Counted from the first letter of the stretch, positions 33,584 to 47,277 are shown. The stretch is DNA of 64,000 nt from Rugalucina vietnamica (GCA_964017185.1 OZ024874.1:37796721-37860720); one strand, 5' to 3'. Program-made: numbers and translations. The notes: a model not told the origin generated them from the letters alone.

Positions 33584-34154
33584 CATTTCGAAATAAATTC
33601 ACAAAAATTTACCATCGTTTTGAAGGGTAGTAGATAGGGGGTACTTTAAGGCATGTGCCAGATTTTACAATCGTTGAACAATGGTAAAACAATTAGAAAG
33701 TATGTATCAAACCTTTTTTTCACCTGTCAAATATCCGCCATTTTATGAGGTAGCCTGTGCGTCCTAATACGGGAGTCTGTGCGTTTCAGATGTTGCCTAT
33801 GCGTTTATACTGACCAGTGTGTAATTCCTAATTACAAACCTAGCTGCACGTATTTGCATTTTCTCCAATGCATCTATCAGACGTTCATAGTAAGTCCTAC
33901 ATCGAGCTACCATATTCAAGAACAGTTCTCAACAGACCTTTATCTGTTCACCATTTTTGCTTTATCTGCACCCAGTTTACAAAAATCAATATTGGAAATA
34001 CAGGTAACCAAAAACTGTTACCTGTTATTCCAATAATGATTAACTCAAAGCTGGAAACCAGCCGATAAATGCAAAAATATAGGCAGCTTCTCTCACAGTT
34101 GGAGGGGGGGGGGCAGAAAAATAGATTTAGTCTAAAAAAAGGGGGGGGGGGCTA

Positions 34155-34330
34155 TTGGCCTCAGTGCGCACATTGCTGATCTGAGTATTCCATTTTAAAT
34201 TCTTAGTTATTGCTCAGTGCGCACATTGCTGATCTGAGTATTCCATTTTAAATTCTTAGTTATTGTTACACCGAGGTATTTGATGCTTTCATCATTTTCT
34301 AACAACAGTCGGGTAGAATTCTCGATCGAG
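34155..34330 (-). pseudogene. LINE reverse transcriptase fragment with 53 bp duplication
   Basis: On the minus strand ENDESIKYLGVTITKNLKW then NTQISNVRTE is a standard CR1/Jockey-like block following the FADD motif. A 53 bp unit (ctcagtgcgcacattgctga...) is tandemly repeated exactly at 34160-34212 and 34213-34265. G-runs lie just upstream at 34104-34151. Confidence 0.7.
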
Positions 34331-35554
34331 AAGTCGGAAGGATGTTGTATTTGTAGGTATGCCGGTATTGATTATATTGCATTATGGGATAGTTTGCTTC
34401 CCCTTCGGGAAGTTTTTGCAACATATTAGGGTACCTATGTTTAAATGTGCCCGCGATGCACAGGTTTGCATTAAATTCTAAATAACCTGGATATATCAAT
34501 TCTAGACTAATATTGCTACAATTCTACCGAGTCGGATTTTTTCTTACGGCCTTTAACATTTGTTAAATAATATCGAAACATCGAGCATTTTTACCATCTC
34601 ATCCGACATTACTTCCCGATGGGGAAGCTTTAAGTCTTAAAACTGCCTTGAATTTTCACGTTTCATAAATTTTATTTGCTGATGTGTTGGTGTTTACGTC
34701 CCACCCAACAGCCATGTCATATGGAGACGGAACGTCGGTAATAAGTCTCTTCCTGTATGCTGGTCTAGTGTCAAAAACTGGCTAAACATATGACAAACCA
34801 GGGTAATCAATGCCGAAGGAAGGGAACAAAGCAAGAAAAGCAGAAACACTGTTGCATTTATGAGATTAGAATGCCATTTTTTATCATAAGTGTTTGTCTA
34901 GGTCTCATTTCCAATTCGTATGCCGAAACCCCAATGTTTAAGTTGTTTATTTAAAGCCACGTGTGCCTTTTCGTGAGTTTTATCCTATGCTTCTGATCGG
35001 GTGAGACTTTAAACCGAAGCCTCCTCTCTATTTGACCTTAGCTGCTGTATTTTGTAACTTTATATGACAAATTATTTGGTCAATATTTTATTGCTTAATC
35101 TTAAGTGGGGCGTTCTTTGCTCAAAGGCAGATTGCAAATTAAGCATTCATTCTTTTTGACATTAAGTGGTATGTGTCGGACACGGGGTCGATCATGGGTC
35201 CGCTTCGACACGATTTGGTTGCACGGTTGGTAGTGTTGGTGTTTTACGTTTTTTAGCCTGCTTTTAACCTCTCATCTTTTATTTACTAACAAATCTAACA
35301 CTATCATCTTTTTTTCATTCTTTACTGTCATTCTTTTATGTCTCACTTTATTTTATTTATTTATTTTTTTTTTTTTTTGGTTTAAACAATATTTATTTCA
35401 TCAAATATTTCAACATTTGTTCATCGAAAAAATACAGGATCTGACGGTAAGCAATGCTTACATTTAAGTCATCTCCTGATACACAGTGGAAAAAAGAACA
35501 AGTTATAAATGAATGGCAAATAATTGTCAACCATTGTTGGTCGTTAATATGCGA

Positions 35555-35563
<9 letters not shown>
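34331..35563. other. Intergenic DNA, nothing recognised
   Basis: No supported exon or element terminus. Confidence 0.4.
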
Positions 35564-35651
<88 letters not shown>

Positions 35652-35667
35652 GAGAGAGAGAGAGAGT
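35560..35667 (+). repeat. (TG)n(AG)n compound microsatellite
   Basis: About 22 TG units pass directly into about 30 AG units with minor interruptions. Confidence 0.97.
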
Positions 35668-35750
35668 TTGAACGAGAGTCAAGTTTGAACGAGAGTCATA
35701 GATAATGCATGTTGGTCAACCGATTTACACAAGTTCAGACCACCAGGTCT

Positions 35751-37270
35751 CTATCGCGCAAACCTTTCGGAGTTGATTATGAATTCTTGTACCTTTCTAA
35801 AGTGGTGTTCATTTTCTTCGCACGTGTTGTGACCTACACCAAAAAGCAGGTCATGCAACGAGTAGTCATTCAAATTTCGCGGTAAGTATGTAGATCGTGC
35901 GTCCGCGTGTCTGGGACAATCAAAGAAGTAATGGCACAACTTTCAAGGGCGCCGCATTGACATGATGGGTCTGGTATAATTTTCTTTTTATGTAAGTGGG
36001 CGTTTAGGGAGCTGCATTCCATTCTTAGTCTGGCGTGAAGGATTTGACCAATACGGGAACCAGTATTATAGTATTTTAGTGGTTTGGTGATGTTTCTGTT
36101 CAAGAGAAATTTGAAAGAGGCGACGGATGTGGCTTGCTTTATGTTCTCTGGGAGGTCGTTCCAGGCTCGAATAGTGTCTGGAAAGAAGGAATCATAGAAA
36201 AGGTTTGTATTAGCACGTAAAGTTTGAATGTCATTAGAATTTCGAAGATTGTATCGGATTGTTTCTTGAACCGTTGGGGGAATCAATTCTCTCAAATAAT
36301 CTGGCGAAAGCCCATTCATAATTTTGTAGAATATGATAAGTTTGTGTTTATCTCGTCGACTTTATAGAGACTCCCAACCTAAATCTGAGAACATCTTTTC
36401 GATGCTACATAATTTTGTCGCACCTGTGATAATACGCCCAGCTTCAGTGTGAATTGATTCTAACTGTTTTTTATTTTCAGTTGAACAGTTGTCCCAAACA
36501 GCATCACAGTACTCCAGCAGTGGCCTGATGAAAGTGTGATAGATTTGTTCAAGGGATTTGCGATATATCCTGAACTTAAGGGTTCGCATTAGGTTGAGCC
36601 TGGTACATGCTTTAGATGAGATTTCGTTGATATGGCTTGACCAATTACAAGAGCTCGAAAGTGTCAAACCAAGATGTTTGTGGGTGTCTGTTTCTGGCAA
36701 AATTATGTTATTCATGAAGAGAGGCGGGTGTAGTGGTGGATCTACTTTACGTGAAAGAATCATGGAGAATGTTTTTCTGGTGCTGAAGTCGACAAACCAG
36801 TCAGCTGCCCATTTGCTAATTCTACTAAGGTCTATGTTGATATAATTTGCAGCCACTTGTGGAGTTTCAACAATTATGTACAGACTAGTGTCGTCTGCAA
36901 AAAGCCTGATTGTGCAACCAATGTCTTTGACTATGTCATTTATGTATATGAGAAAGAGTAGGGGTCCCAAGATTGAACCTTGGGGGACTCCGGCTTGAAC
37001 TGAGGTCCATTCAGAGGCTTGGCCGTTCAGGACGACTCTCTGTTTGCGTCCAGTCAAGTAACTGGAGAACCATTTGGTTACGCCTTCAGAACATCCGATA
37101 CCGCTTAGTTTGTGAATAAGTCCCCTGTGCCAGACTCTGTCGAATGCCTTACTGATATCACAAAATACTGCTCTTACTTCTTTACCGCCGTCGACTGCAT
37201 TACAGAATGCATGGTATGTGTGTAAAAGTTGATAAGTCGTGGAGTCCCCTTGAACAAAACCACATTTTTT
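35751..37270 (-). pseudogene. CR1/Jockey-like LINE reverse transcriptase
   Basis: On the minus strand the frame enters at about 37270 with GFVQGDSTTYQLL. Motif A follows (AVFCDISKAFDRVWHRGL), then AGVPQGSILGPLLFLIYIND and the catalytic FADD (RLFADDTSLYI). The thumb and C-terminal blocks follow (FIRPLLEYCDAVWD, FFPDTIRAWNDLP, HYFFDCPRHADARS). Breaks: an in-frame TAA at about 36362, a frameshift near 35940, and 5' truncation at an A-rich tract. No endonuclease domain. Retrotransposition of this copy is not expected. Confidence 0.88.
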
Positions 37271-37416
37271 TTTATTTTATTTTACTTTTATTCTCTCGCA
37301 CGCATCACTGCGCATAATACTCAGTAATGAGGGTGACGCAGTATCAATAGATAGATAGAAAGTTTCATTTTTTGTTCTACATTTTACACTCCCAGTTTTC
37401 TTTGCTTTAGTGTGAG

Positions 37417-38466
37417 CAAGGACACTCTATCGAGAGGACGACACACTCTGATTATTTTGCCCTTTATCTACTGTGACATGATTTTGGACCGAAACGACCC
37501 GTTGCACCGCGTGATCCGGCAAACGAGCGGTAGTTTCAAAATTAGAATTAATATTAATTGAAGGGAATTATCTTCTCTGAGCCAGTAAGTAGAACCTTTT
37601 AACAATTAAATCTATTTACCAGATTAAAGGCCTTTTAATTATCTTTCATCTGACATATTTATATTTCCCCTAATTATCACATTACAGGTAATTTTAGTGG
37701 TTTTCTTTACCCTTATTTTGTTTCTATTTTTATTTTTTAACCTTAAAATGGCGTCATGGCGACCAATTTTCACACAGTCGTCATAAATAGGAACCGATTA
37801 CTTAGATATAAGCTGCGTGCTATTAGCAAGTATAATATTTATGAAAAGCAGATACATCAAAGTTTTGGAAAAATTATGTAAGAGTTTGATATTTTGAAAC
37901 GTGCAGTAGTAAACTTATTAGAAATTACATAGTCCGCGTGACAAAATGGCGGACCGTTTTTAGAAAACGAAAATCAACGGTGGCGCTTTTGGAACACTTT
38001 ACAGCTTTATTTTAGCTTTTAACCAATAATTATTTTGTTTACTTTGTATGTTAAAGACAAATCTTCAAGTGAACATATGCAAAACCTAAGTTCAAGCTAT
38101 ACTGTCAGTTTGTCAGGACGAGTTTTTCCGGGAAATTTACGGCTCATAAATTTGTTTTAGGGGTTTCTTTTTCCTACGTTTTTTCCTAAATTGAAAGGTT
38201 TTCGTTTAAAAATTGGTTCAAAAGCTGTCTGTTATGATGATGGTAGACTTTGTGCACTTAATTTTCTTTATTTATCAATTTGAATGCAACCAATCTTTGG
38301 AGTTATTTAATAAAAACTCGAACAGGTATGATTTATCTTATTTCAAAATGGCGACAATATCGACTGCTGCGGCTTAGCGGACAGGTAAAATGGGCATAGT
38401 ACATGGTCAATATTTCATGAGCGATATTTCCATTGAGTGTGTCGTCCTCTCGATAGAGTGTCCTTG
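37417..38466. mobile_element. 1.05 kb non-autonomous TIR element
   Basis: Perfect terminal inverted repeats of 32 bp begin CAAGGACACTCTATCGAGAG at 37417 and end with the inverse at 38466. The 7 bp direct repeat GTGTGAG flanks it (37410-37416 and 38467-38473). The interior has no ORF. A DNA transposon; the superfamily is uncertain. Confidence 0.82.
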
Positions 38467-39639
38467 GTGTGAGTTGCATTTTTTTTCTGCGAATCTATTT
38501 TCTTATATCAGGCTTTAACCTTAGGACTGAGGAAACTGAGCGACTAGTCTTTGATGAGATATGTTTTATCTGCTGATTCTTGAATAATAAAACGTGATCA
38601 AATTGAAGTTTTCTTGAACCGACCGTGTACCTGAGTAACCATTGAAATAATTATCCTTTGCAAACTTAAGTGAGTCAGAATGAAGTGGGTCCAGTGCGTT
38701 TTGGTATGCAGAAGTGGTGATGCAGCATTTCCTGCTTTAGCGTCATGTTTTATCTGACATGTCCGGCTGGGATACGAATTCTAATTATTATATGTACTCT
38801 GTAGTTCTAGAAGCTTGTAGTGGCTTGTATATCCCTGCTACCGGTAGTACTGAAATGCGAAATCAAGACGATTTCGCGCCCTGCTACTGACATTTTACTG
38901 TGTACTGAGTCGATCAATTTCTGACCATGACCTCAGAAGATGTGGAAATGTGACTTTACTCGGCAACGAAGTGGCTTAGCATTGGGACCAAACTCCAAGC
39001 CACGGTGTTCCACTTCCGGACAAAAGTCCTCTCAGAATAGCCTGCTAGGCTGAGCGAGTTCATTACCAATCACGAGTTCATTATCAAACGCTTGTGGTCC
39101 AACACCAGTAAAAATCTCCCATAGGCCGCAATGCAAATTCCCTCATTTTGTGACACTCCCAGCTAGTACCAAACATTGCACCACCAAAAGGTCTTCTCTA
39201 ACTTGATAGCCCAGCCACACTCCTACCCAAAGGTGCCACTACCTAGGGGCTTGACGATCTCGATTTTCCGGTATTCCATTTTGCAATATACCTATGGGTG
39301 GATTTTACACTCTAGAATGGTCCGGATTTTAGTCATTCTCGCGAGATCAGACGATACCTTGATCTTTCGTATTTGACGCTTTGAATTGTGGGATATAGCC
39401 GATTTTGGCTACAGACGACACACGAAGAAAGCAGGGGCATCCCGCATGAATTTCCCAGATCCCATTGGCCAACTGCGACAGGTCAGTGCGTGAAGCGCTA
39501 CCTGTCAGTGACAATGGGATTTTAGTAGGGGGTAGTGTACAAACAGAAGCCTCCGATGAGATATAGTCCGTTTTTGCATGGTGATTTGTGCACTAATATG
39601 TCGTATTATGGCGATACTTCATACAATGATTTGAGCAAC
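38467..39639. other. Intergenic DNA with one dispersed repeat
   Basis: 38905-39040 carries the gtcgatcaatttctgacc and caaactccaagccacggtgt blocks shared with 28165-28670 and 41813-42375. No gene recognised. Confidence 0.5.
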
Positions 39640-41450
39640 GTTTGTCTGTTTATTTGTTTGTCTGTTTGTTTGTTTGTTTGTTTGTTCCCCTACTCCTCCC
39701 AGGTCCTTGGGCCGATCTTCACCAAACTTGGAGGGAAGGTGGAGGGCGGCCCCGGATATTAGCTTGATGGGTTCATTTTTTGTATAGTCAAGGTCATCGA
39801 GGTCAAAGGTCAAATTAAAGTTTTTTTTTTTTTTTTTTTTTTTTGTTTGTTTATTTGTTCCCCTACTTCTCCCGGGTCCTTGGGCCGATCTTCACCAAAC
39901 TTGATGGGAAGGTTGAGGGCTGCCCCGGATATTAGCTTGAGGGGTTCATCTTTTGAAAGGTCAAGGTCATCGAGGTCAAAGGTCAAATTTATGCTTTTTT
40001 CCTGTTTGTTCCCCTACTTCTCCCAGGTCCTTGGGCCGATCTTCACTAAACTTGGAGGGAAGGTGGAGGGTGGTCCCGGATATTAGCTTGAGGGGTTCAT
40101 TTTTTAAAGGTCAAGGTCAAAGGTCAAATTTCTGTATCTCGGCAGTCCTTGGTCTGATTTGCATGAAACTTGGTGAGTGTATACAGGTTGATCCCTGATT
40201 AAGATTTATGGGTCTAATTAGGTCAAAGGTCATCGAGGTCTAAGGTCAAATTTATGTTTTTTTCTGTTGGTCATGTTTTTTTCTGTTTGTTCCCTACTTC
40301 TCCCATGTCCTTGGGCCGATCTTAAAGGTCAAGGTCATCGAGGTCAATTTAGGTCAAATTTCTGCATCTTGGCAGTCCTTGGTCAGATTTGCATGAAACT
40401 TGGTTAGTGTATACAGGTTAAGATTTATGGGTCCAATTGGGTCAAAGGTCAAATTTATGGGTTTTTTCTGTTGGTCATGACTATAATTTGAGCAACGTTT
40501 GTCTGTTTGTTTGTTTGTCTGTTTGTTTGTTTGTTTGTTTGTTTGTTCCCCTACTCCTCCCAGGTCCTTGGGCCGATCTTCACCAAACTTGGAAGGAAGG
40601 TGGAGGGCGGCCACGGATATTAGCTTGAGGGGTTCATTTTTTGTAAGGTCAAGGTCATCGAGGTCAAAGGTCAAATTAAAGTGTTTTTTTTTTTTGTTCC
40701 CCTTCCCCTACTTCTCCCAGGTCCTTGGGCCGATCTTCACCAAACTTGATGGGAAGGTTGAGGGCTGCCCCGGATATCAGCTCGAGGGGTTCATTTTTAA
40801 AGGTCAAGGTCATCAGGGTCAAAGGTCAAATTTCTGTATCTCCCAGGTCCTTGGACCGATCTTCACCAAACTTGGAGGGAAGGTGGAGGGCGGCCCCGGA
40901 TATTAGCTTGAGGGGTTCATTTTTTGAAAGGTCAAGGTCATCGAGGTCAAAGGTCAATTTTATGCTTTTTCCTGTTTGTTCCCTTACTTCTCCCAGGTCC
41001 TTGGGCCGATCTTCACCAAACTTGGAGGGAAGGTGGAGGGTGGCCCCGGATATTAGCTTGAGGGGTTCATTTTTTTAAAGGTCAATGTCAAAGGTCAAAT
41101 TTCTGTATCTCGGCAGTCCTTGGTCTGATTTGCATGAAACTTGGTGAGTGTATACAGGTTGATCCCTGATTAAGATTTATGGGTCTAATTGGGTCAAAGG
41201 TCATCGAGGTCAAAGGTCAAATTTATGTTTTTCTGTCGGTCATGTTTTTTTTCTGTTTGTTCCCTACTTCTCCCAGGTCCTTGGGCCGATCTTAAAGGTC
41301 AAGGTCATCGAGGTCAAAGGTCAAATTTCTGTATCTTGGCAGTCCTTGGTCAGATTTGCATGAAACTTGGTTAGTGTATACTGATTAAGATTTATGGGTC
41401 CAATTGGGTCAAAGGTCAAATTTATGTTGTTTTTTTTCTGTTGGTCATGT
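39640..41450 (+). repeat. Tandem array, ccttgggccgatcttcacca units
   Basis: About nine units begin near 39705, 39887, 40029, 40309, 40567, 40722, 40849, 40999 and 41279 (127-182 bp apart, or about 280 when a unit is skipped or diverged). Each has gtccttgggccgatcttcac, then caaacttgga, a cggatattagcttgaggggt stretch and runs of aaggtcaaggtcatcgaggt. A second unit type has tgatttgcatgaaacttggt. The array starts with gtttgttt simple sequence. Open frames are by-products. Confidence 0.9.
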
Positions 41451-41464
41451 TATGTCTTATTTGA

Positions 41465-41467
<3 letters not shown>

Positions 41468-41554
<87 letters not shown>
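41468..41554 (+). repeat. (GT)n microsatellite
   Basis: About 43 GT units; overlapping Cys/Val frames are artefacts. Confidence 0.97.
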
Positions 41555-41555
<1 letters not shown>

Positions 41556-43330
41556 TTATTTGTCTTCATCGCCGCAAACATCTTACTGCTACGTCGAGAC
41601 GGGTAAAATTTACTAGTTGTAGTAAATCTTACACAGAATGTAGGAAATGTTCTCACTATTCAGCATCAAACATGTGTGGATGAAATTTTTAAATGCACTA
41701 TTTTTTTACCAGTGTTCCTTCTTGTGTTATTGGATTTTCAAATCCGACACATGCGCAGTGGAGCAGTCTACTCTCAGAAATGTTGGGGAGTTTGGGACGA
41801 CACCAACAGTAACAAACTCCAAGCCACGGTGTTCCACTTCCGCACGAAAGTCCTCTCAGAAAACTGATAGGAATCAGGACACAATTACTACCCTTGAATG
41901 GTAGAACACGATACGGATATACTTACAAAATAGTTCCCCTATTTATTGGGGTGTAAAGTTGACAAATCATGTTGAATTGCTGCTTTTGATATCAGTTTGG
42001 TTAGATTGTTGTCTAAGCTTTCAGGAAATGTTAAATTAGTGGAGATATCTGGTAATTTCAGGTATTTAACTGCCAACTGAACCACCCCTTATGCGGTTGC
42101 TCCTAGGCAGGCGGATAATTGACGAAGACACCGGTATGTATAGAAATTGGCTGATACCTCCCAAACGAGCCGGTCAACCCATATTTTAATCTTGATTAAA
42201 AGTACTGGCATACAGTGTAGACTTGGAGAAAAGCTTCAGAACAAAGCCAGCAATGTCAGTTAAGAAGGTAGGAGGCAAAAAAAATGATTAAACTATATAG
42301 TAAAATTAATTGTGGTCTCGGTCCAAACGGAGGTGTTGGCACTGTCAGTAACAGTTCCGGGTTAAGTTCCGGGTTTTATAAATTTTGCTGGTGTTTACAA
42401 AACAAGTACGCATTGTGTCAAAAATGTCGATGATCTAACATTTCGAAGAAAATTCGGAATGTGAAAAGACTTTAAGAGTACAAGAAGCCAGTCAAATAAC
42501 TGTTGTTAAGTGGTGAATTATTGTAAGTTTTGGTCAGAATCAGAATAGTTTACTGGTGAAACGTCAAACTGACAATATACGATATCGATACCACACCAGG
42601 GGGGATGGGGGCTAGGTATTCAGGTGTTAAAACAAGATTAACCAGAGATATATACTATACAGAGATTTGAAACTGCTATTGAACATCGATATTTGCCCCC
42701 GCTATGACTGTCGCTCAGGTAGACAGGTAAATCGAGGGAAAAATTCAATATTTTTATCGGCCGCTGAATCTGTTCTGAAAGTTTGTATATTAGCAAAAAT
42801 ATATTGTTAATATTTTCTTCGTTTGGTTCGCTATTATCTAGATGATAGTAGAAATTTTTATTTTTGTTAAATAGGCCTTCGAATTTCCAACAAATAGATA
42901 CTAAACACGCCCGGTATCTTTGTTAAAAAGAGTTATTTATTTACGGTTGATAATTTATATAATTATTATCCTTTGTCCTACGATTTGTAAAAGCCGTTGT
43001 TGTTGTTTTTTTCTCCCACAAATTAATACGTTTTTAATTATGCTTATTATCTACGCGACTGGACACATTTGAAACAATTATTTACGGATTATCTTTAGAC
43101 ACAACGGGCAGTTCTTTGACACATCAAGTCTATCTATCGAGTTCAATGAAGAATACCGCCAATATAATTCAATTTTGCACTTCATTTTGTTGGTCTTATT
43201 TTACACTTTTCTTTACAAAACGGGCAGTGGCGGGACGGATTATGTGAATTTAATGGACTTAGTCAGGCATGAACTCGAACATTCTTCTTTTTTCTCTATC
43301 TTTCATTCTTGCATTCATGTATAATCTAAG
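41555..43330. other. Intergenic DNA with dispersed repeat pieces
   Basis: 41813-41862 and 42305-42380 together match the two halves of 28530-28670 (inverted). tactggtgaaacgtcaaact near 42551 repeats 31790-31810. No gene recognised. Confidence 0.5.
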
Positions 43331-43510
43331 AAGTCGCCGCCTCAAAAGAAAAAATGACACTTTTATTACCAGCTTACCGTATTGCACCAAGCAATACCTG
43401 TTGATTCAGTGACTAAGAAGTCACCACCGGATTTCAAAAGATAAAATGACACTTTTATTACCAGCTACCTGTATTGCACCGTGCAATACCTGTTGATTCG
43501 GTGACTTATT
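43331..43510 (+). repeat. Tandem duplication, about 95 bp
   Basis: The strings atgacacttttattaccagc and gcaatacctgttgattc occur twice in the same order, once from 43353 and again from 43446. Confidence 0.8.
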
Positions 43511-45832
43511 TGATCTTCGCACTTATGTCACGTTGCAGGCACGTGCCGCATTAATTAATAACTGATACCACACACATTGTCCACACACTTTATTGAAGAT
43601 TGTATTCGGAAACATAATAAAAAAAAACAGTATGAAAAAATTATCATAAACTATAGGCCAACATTCAACCACACTTTTCTTGCCCTGTTAGCTCTCATCA
43701 TGATATAGTCATACTTTTTTTTTTTTTTTTTTTTTTTTACAATAGCTGCGATGGTGTCTGTTTTTAAGTGCGGTCTCGCAGTTTTCACATTGCACGCAAA
43801 TTCAACAATGAGATGCTTTTCACACCTGAGATGATGATCAGAAATTGATCGACTTAGTTTATGAAAATAGATAAAAAGCATCAAAGTCAAAATGCAATCC
43901 GCATATCAGAGCGCCATTTTTTCTTCTCGAATCCGGGCCTCACCTATTTTCTCCTCTACTTTGCTACGCAAATGTCATTTCTTCTTTTGTAACTATTTTT
44001 ATTTCGAAAAATGTAGAAACTAATTTTTATGTCGTCCCCATCACATTTCCGGGCATGGATATCCCAAATCCTATCCCGGGCACGTGACATTGGGAGTGTG
44101 TGTGGTTATAAATACAAAAATCATAAATTATCGATCAAATAGACAACCGATCACCCAGAGATCATCTGTAAAAGCATAATATGTCATTCTGCATTCAAAT
44201 GTAACCTGTTTGGTCTTATTTGCAATGCAAAACAATGTGTAGAAAAAAATCTCCATTTTGACTCCATAGCGGCGAAAAGGTGGGAAAAACAGCTGATTCA
44301 TTTGGACGATTTAACACTTTCAAAATTACCCAAACCGTATCGAAGGGCAATAAAACGATTTGTAAGACATTGTTCTTTGAGAAAATTGATGTTGTTTGTC
44401 AAAGAAAAGTCATTCATCGAAACCTTTTGATAAAAAAAATTACACATCGTTTTGAGATCGGACCAACCCATTTTTGCTAAAATGACAAAAATAGTCAATA
44501 TTTATACGATCGTAAGACAAACACAGTCATAGATTGTGTGCTCAATATCAAATAAAACGATTTTTATATCTTTCTTCTTTCATATTTTGTTAATTAAAGA
44601 TTACCTAGCCTTTTAATAACATCGCGTTTTAGTCAAAAAGTACCGACTATTTTACGCTTGGTCGCCATTTTGAAACGACGAACAAGGTATTCAATGTTTT
44701 ATCAACGTGTAATAAACAATTAAAATTCCAATAAAAACACAACACACATCAAAATCTGGTTTGTAAATAAATTATAAAATGTTTACAGTTTCTATAGAAC
44801 TAAAATATTATCTCATCGGATGTATGAAATTGCCAATGAATGTCGATATTTAAAGCATTGGTTTTGACTTCGAAACAATATGGCGGATCGTAGGCGGCGC
44901 CACAGGTACACGCGCGACAAACCTAAAGCGGCCGCTAGGTGGACTTTCTAATCTCTTCATCTTTATCTCAGGATTAACAAAAGAAAAAAAACAACAACAG
45001 TTTTTCGTTCCCCCAACTTTTTTCTTTTCTTTGTAGAATGTAGATTCAAGCAGATCTACTAAAACCTGTGACGGCATACATGTGATATTTTCTTTCTTCA
45101 CGGTCGGGAGATTTCCAATTTGAAATCGTAATATTTGCTCTCATATCGGGAGGTTTATTTTCTCGTGGTCATGACCGATATTACATCGTCAATTTGTACT
45201 GAGGCTGATCAAGCTTATTTTCTTTTCTTTTTTTTGTAGATGCTTTTGAAGCCGTAGAATGAATAATAAAAATGAATAGCTTGTAAATTCATACCATTCT
45301 ATTATAACAAAATAAAAATTGTACGTACAAACATTCAAATTCTGAAGCGCTTAAATCCAATGTCAGTACTACAATGGGATTTTCTTTGGACTCACTGCGG
45401 TACACTCCATGATAGTTTTTTTTTGTCATTCCGTTACTGCTTACAATTATTTTAACACAGGGTCTTGAATGCACATGTTGATGAGCAATTAAATAGCTGA
45501 CACCAGACTTGATAAACCAATTAATCAGATTTAATCCCTCTTGTAAAAACATCAAGTATTGATAATCCAATTATTCACACGTTATGACACATCCGAAAAT
45601 AGCCACAGGTAATATACACATAATCTGGGTCAAGATATCACGCAGCGTCTTCAAGTCAACTACCGTATTTACCATCCTATAAGTTAAAAATTGGACTGTT
45701 GGATAAAAAAAACAACAGTTACTGCAAACAGCTCAAATAGGGGACTTCGGCAGATCGGGGGACCGTCGGGAGTGGGCCCTTGAAATCCCTAAAATACGCC
45801 GAGATCGGGAGATATCACATGTATGTGTGACG
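43511..45832. other. Intergenic DNA, nothing recognised
   Basis: 43820-43862 holds a minus-strand copy of the gatcaatttctgatcatc block. A T-run is at 43709-43738. No supported gene. Confidence 0.4.
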
Positions 45833-45840
45833 GTAATTAT

Positions 45841-46714
45841 TAGGGATGTCAACCGGAGTCCGACCGTTCGAACTTCGGATCCTGTACCGAAGTTCGGATC
45901 CAAATTTTAGCATCCGGACGTTCGCTAAAAAATCAAAATGTCCAATATTTAGGTACATTTCCACCATTATATGACAAAAATACGCAATATATACTTAGCA
46001 GAATAGAAAACAAGGTATTTAACATGTATTGTCAAAGGTTATTAAAGTCTAACAGGTAAACGGGTAAATGGGACAATACAGGTTACGAAGAATAAACAAA
46101 GAAAGGATTAAAAGTTATAATTGGCCTATGTTGTTTTCTTTTGAAAACGATTTGATTCGCACTTTTCAAAACTACATGTCAGATTAATAAATTAATGATC
46201 ATTAATAATAGATATGTTTTGGGATCAAACAAAACAAGTATGCTTACTATGTATCTGATCTTTAAATTTTGACAAATCAAATAACCGGATTCTTAAGCTG
46301 ACCCGTTTATGCAGAGATCATTGGATTTTCTGCATGTATGATGTGCTTAAATTAAATTTCTTTCCTGATGCGCCAATTCGACAAAGTGGGAACTCAGTAA
46401 ATCTTCGTGAATTTATGATCATGACAAACTATTGTCTTATAGAGTTTAGTTTTGAGTAATGCTGTTTTAGCATGATGTTTGTTACTTTTGTGAATGTCAA
46501 TAAAATTTCCTAAACTGTCATGACGTTTCGTTTCTGTGTCACATCAAAGGAAACAACGCCAATCTCAATTACTCTTGATAACGAATGTTCTTTCGAGGGA
46601 ACACTCAAAGTACATGTAATACTATGATGTGATAAAAAATGCGAACGTTCGAACCATCCGGATGTTTGTTTCCGAACGTCCGAACCTTAAATCTGACACC
46701 GAATGACATCCCTA
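45841..46714. mobile_element. hAT-type non-autonomous transposon
   Basis: An 874 bp element with 11 bp perfect terminal inverted repeats (TAGGGATGTCA / TGACATCCCTA). It is flanked by an exact 8 bp target-site duplication GTAATTAT (45833-45840, 46715-46722), the hallmark of hAT. Subterminal DNA on both sides is rich in gttcgaac, ccggatg and gaacgttcg motifs, possible transposase sites. No ORF. Confidence 0.93.
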
Positions 46715-47277
46715 GTAATTATGTCCGTGATGGTATTGTCACGGGCTTTGTATGTACCGCACGGCAGAGTCATGTGTTGTGACGGTATGTTATCCGTCAC
46801 GGGATATACCTCAGTTTTGCTATATAAAAGTGGGGTTTGAGGGGGACATTTCACGGACATGTTTTCACAAAGAGACAGCGACCATTGCATTGGGGCCTGG
46901 ATATAAGTTTTCATTGTCTTTCAATTTGCACATTGTGTGTTCTACGTTTAATTAGTGTGTATACATTTTTACTTTGTCCTTTCATGGATATTTTTTGGTC
47001 GTGAAATTTGGTTTTGATTCCCTTCCATATTATGATTATTATTGACTACTGGCAATGCACAAAGACATGGATTCAAATATATAGTAGATCTCAGGTGAGC
47101 GTTTACAGGACCTCTGGTATGCTTTGGATCTAGGATGCCATTCAGCTTTAAATTTCGGAATCAAAAGTGAAGAAATGCCTAATGAGTAATGAAGTAATTG
47201 TATTTTGTAGTTACAATGTATCTAGACTTTAGCTTAGATGGTATTCAACTGATGTCTTTATACCATTACAAATTTAT

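Noticed and set aside
35270-35400. Possible LTR or polymerase III gene near T-runs
   Set aside because: Only A/T-rich simple sequence; no box elements or inverted ends.
41394-41683. Overlapping Cys/Val and Thr/His ORFs on both strands
   Set aside because: Pure (GT)n microsatellite read in several frames.
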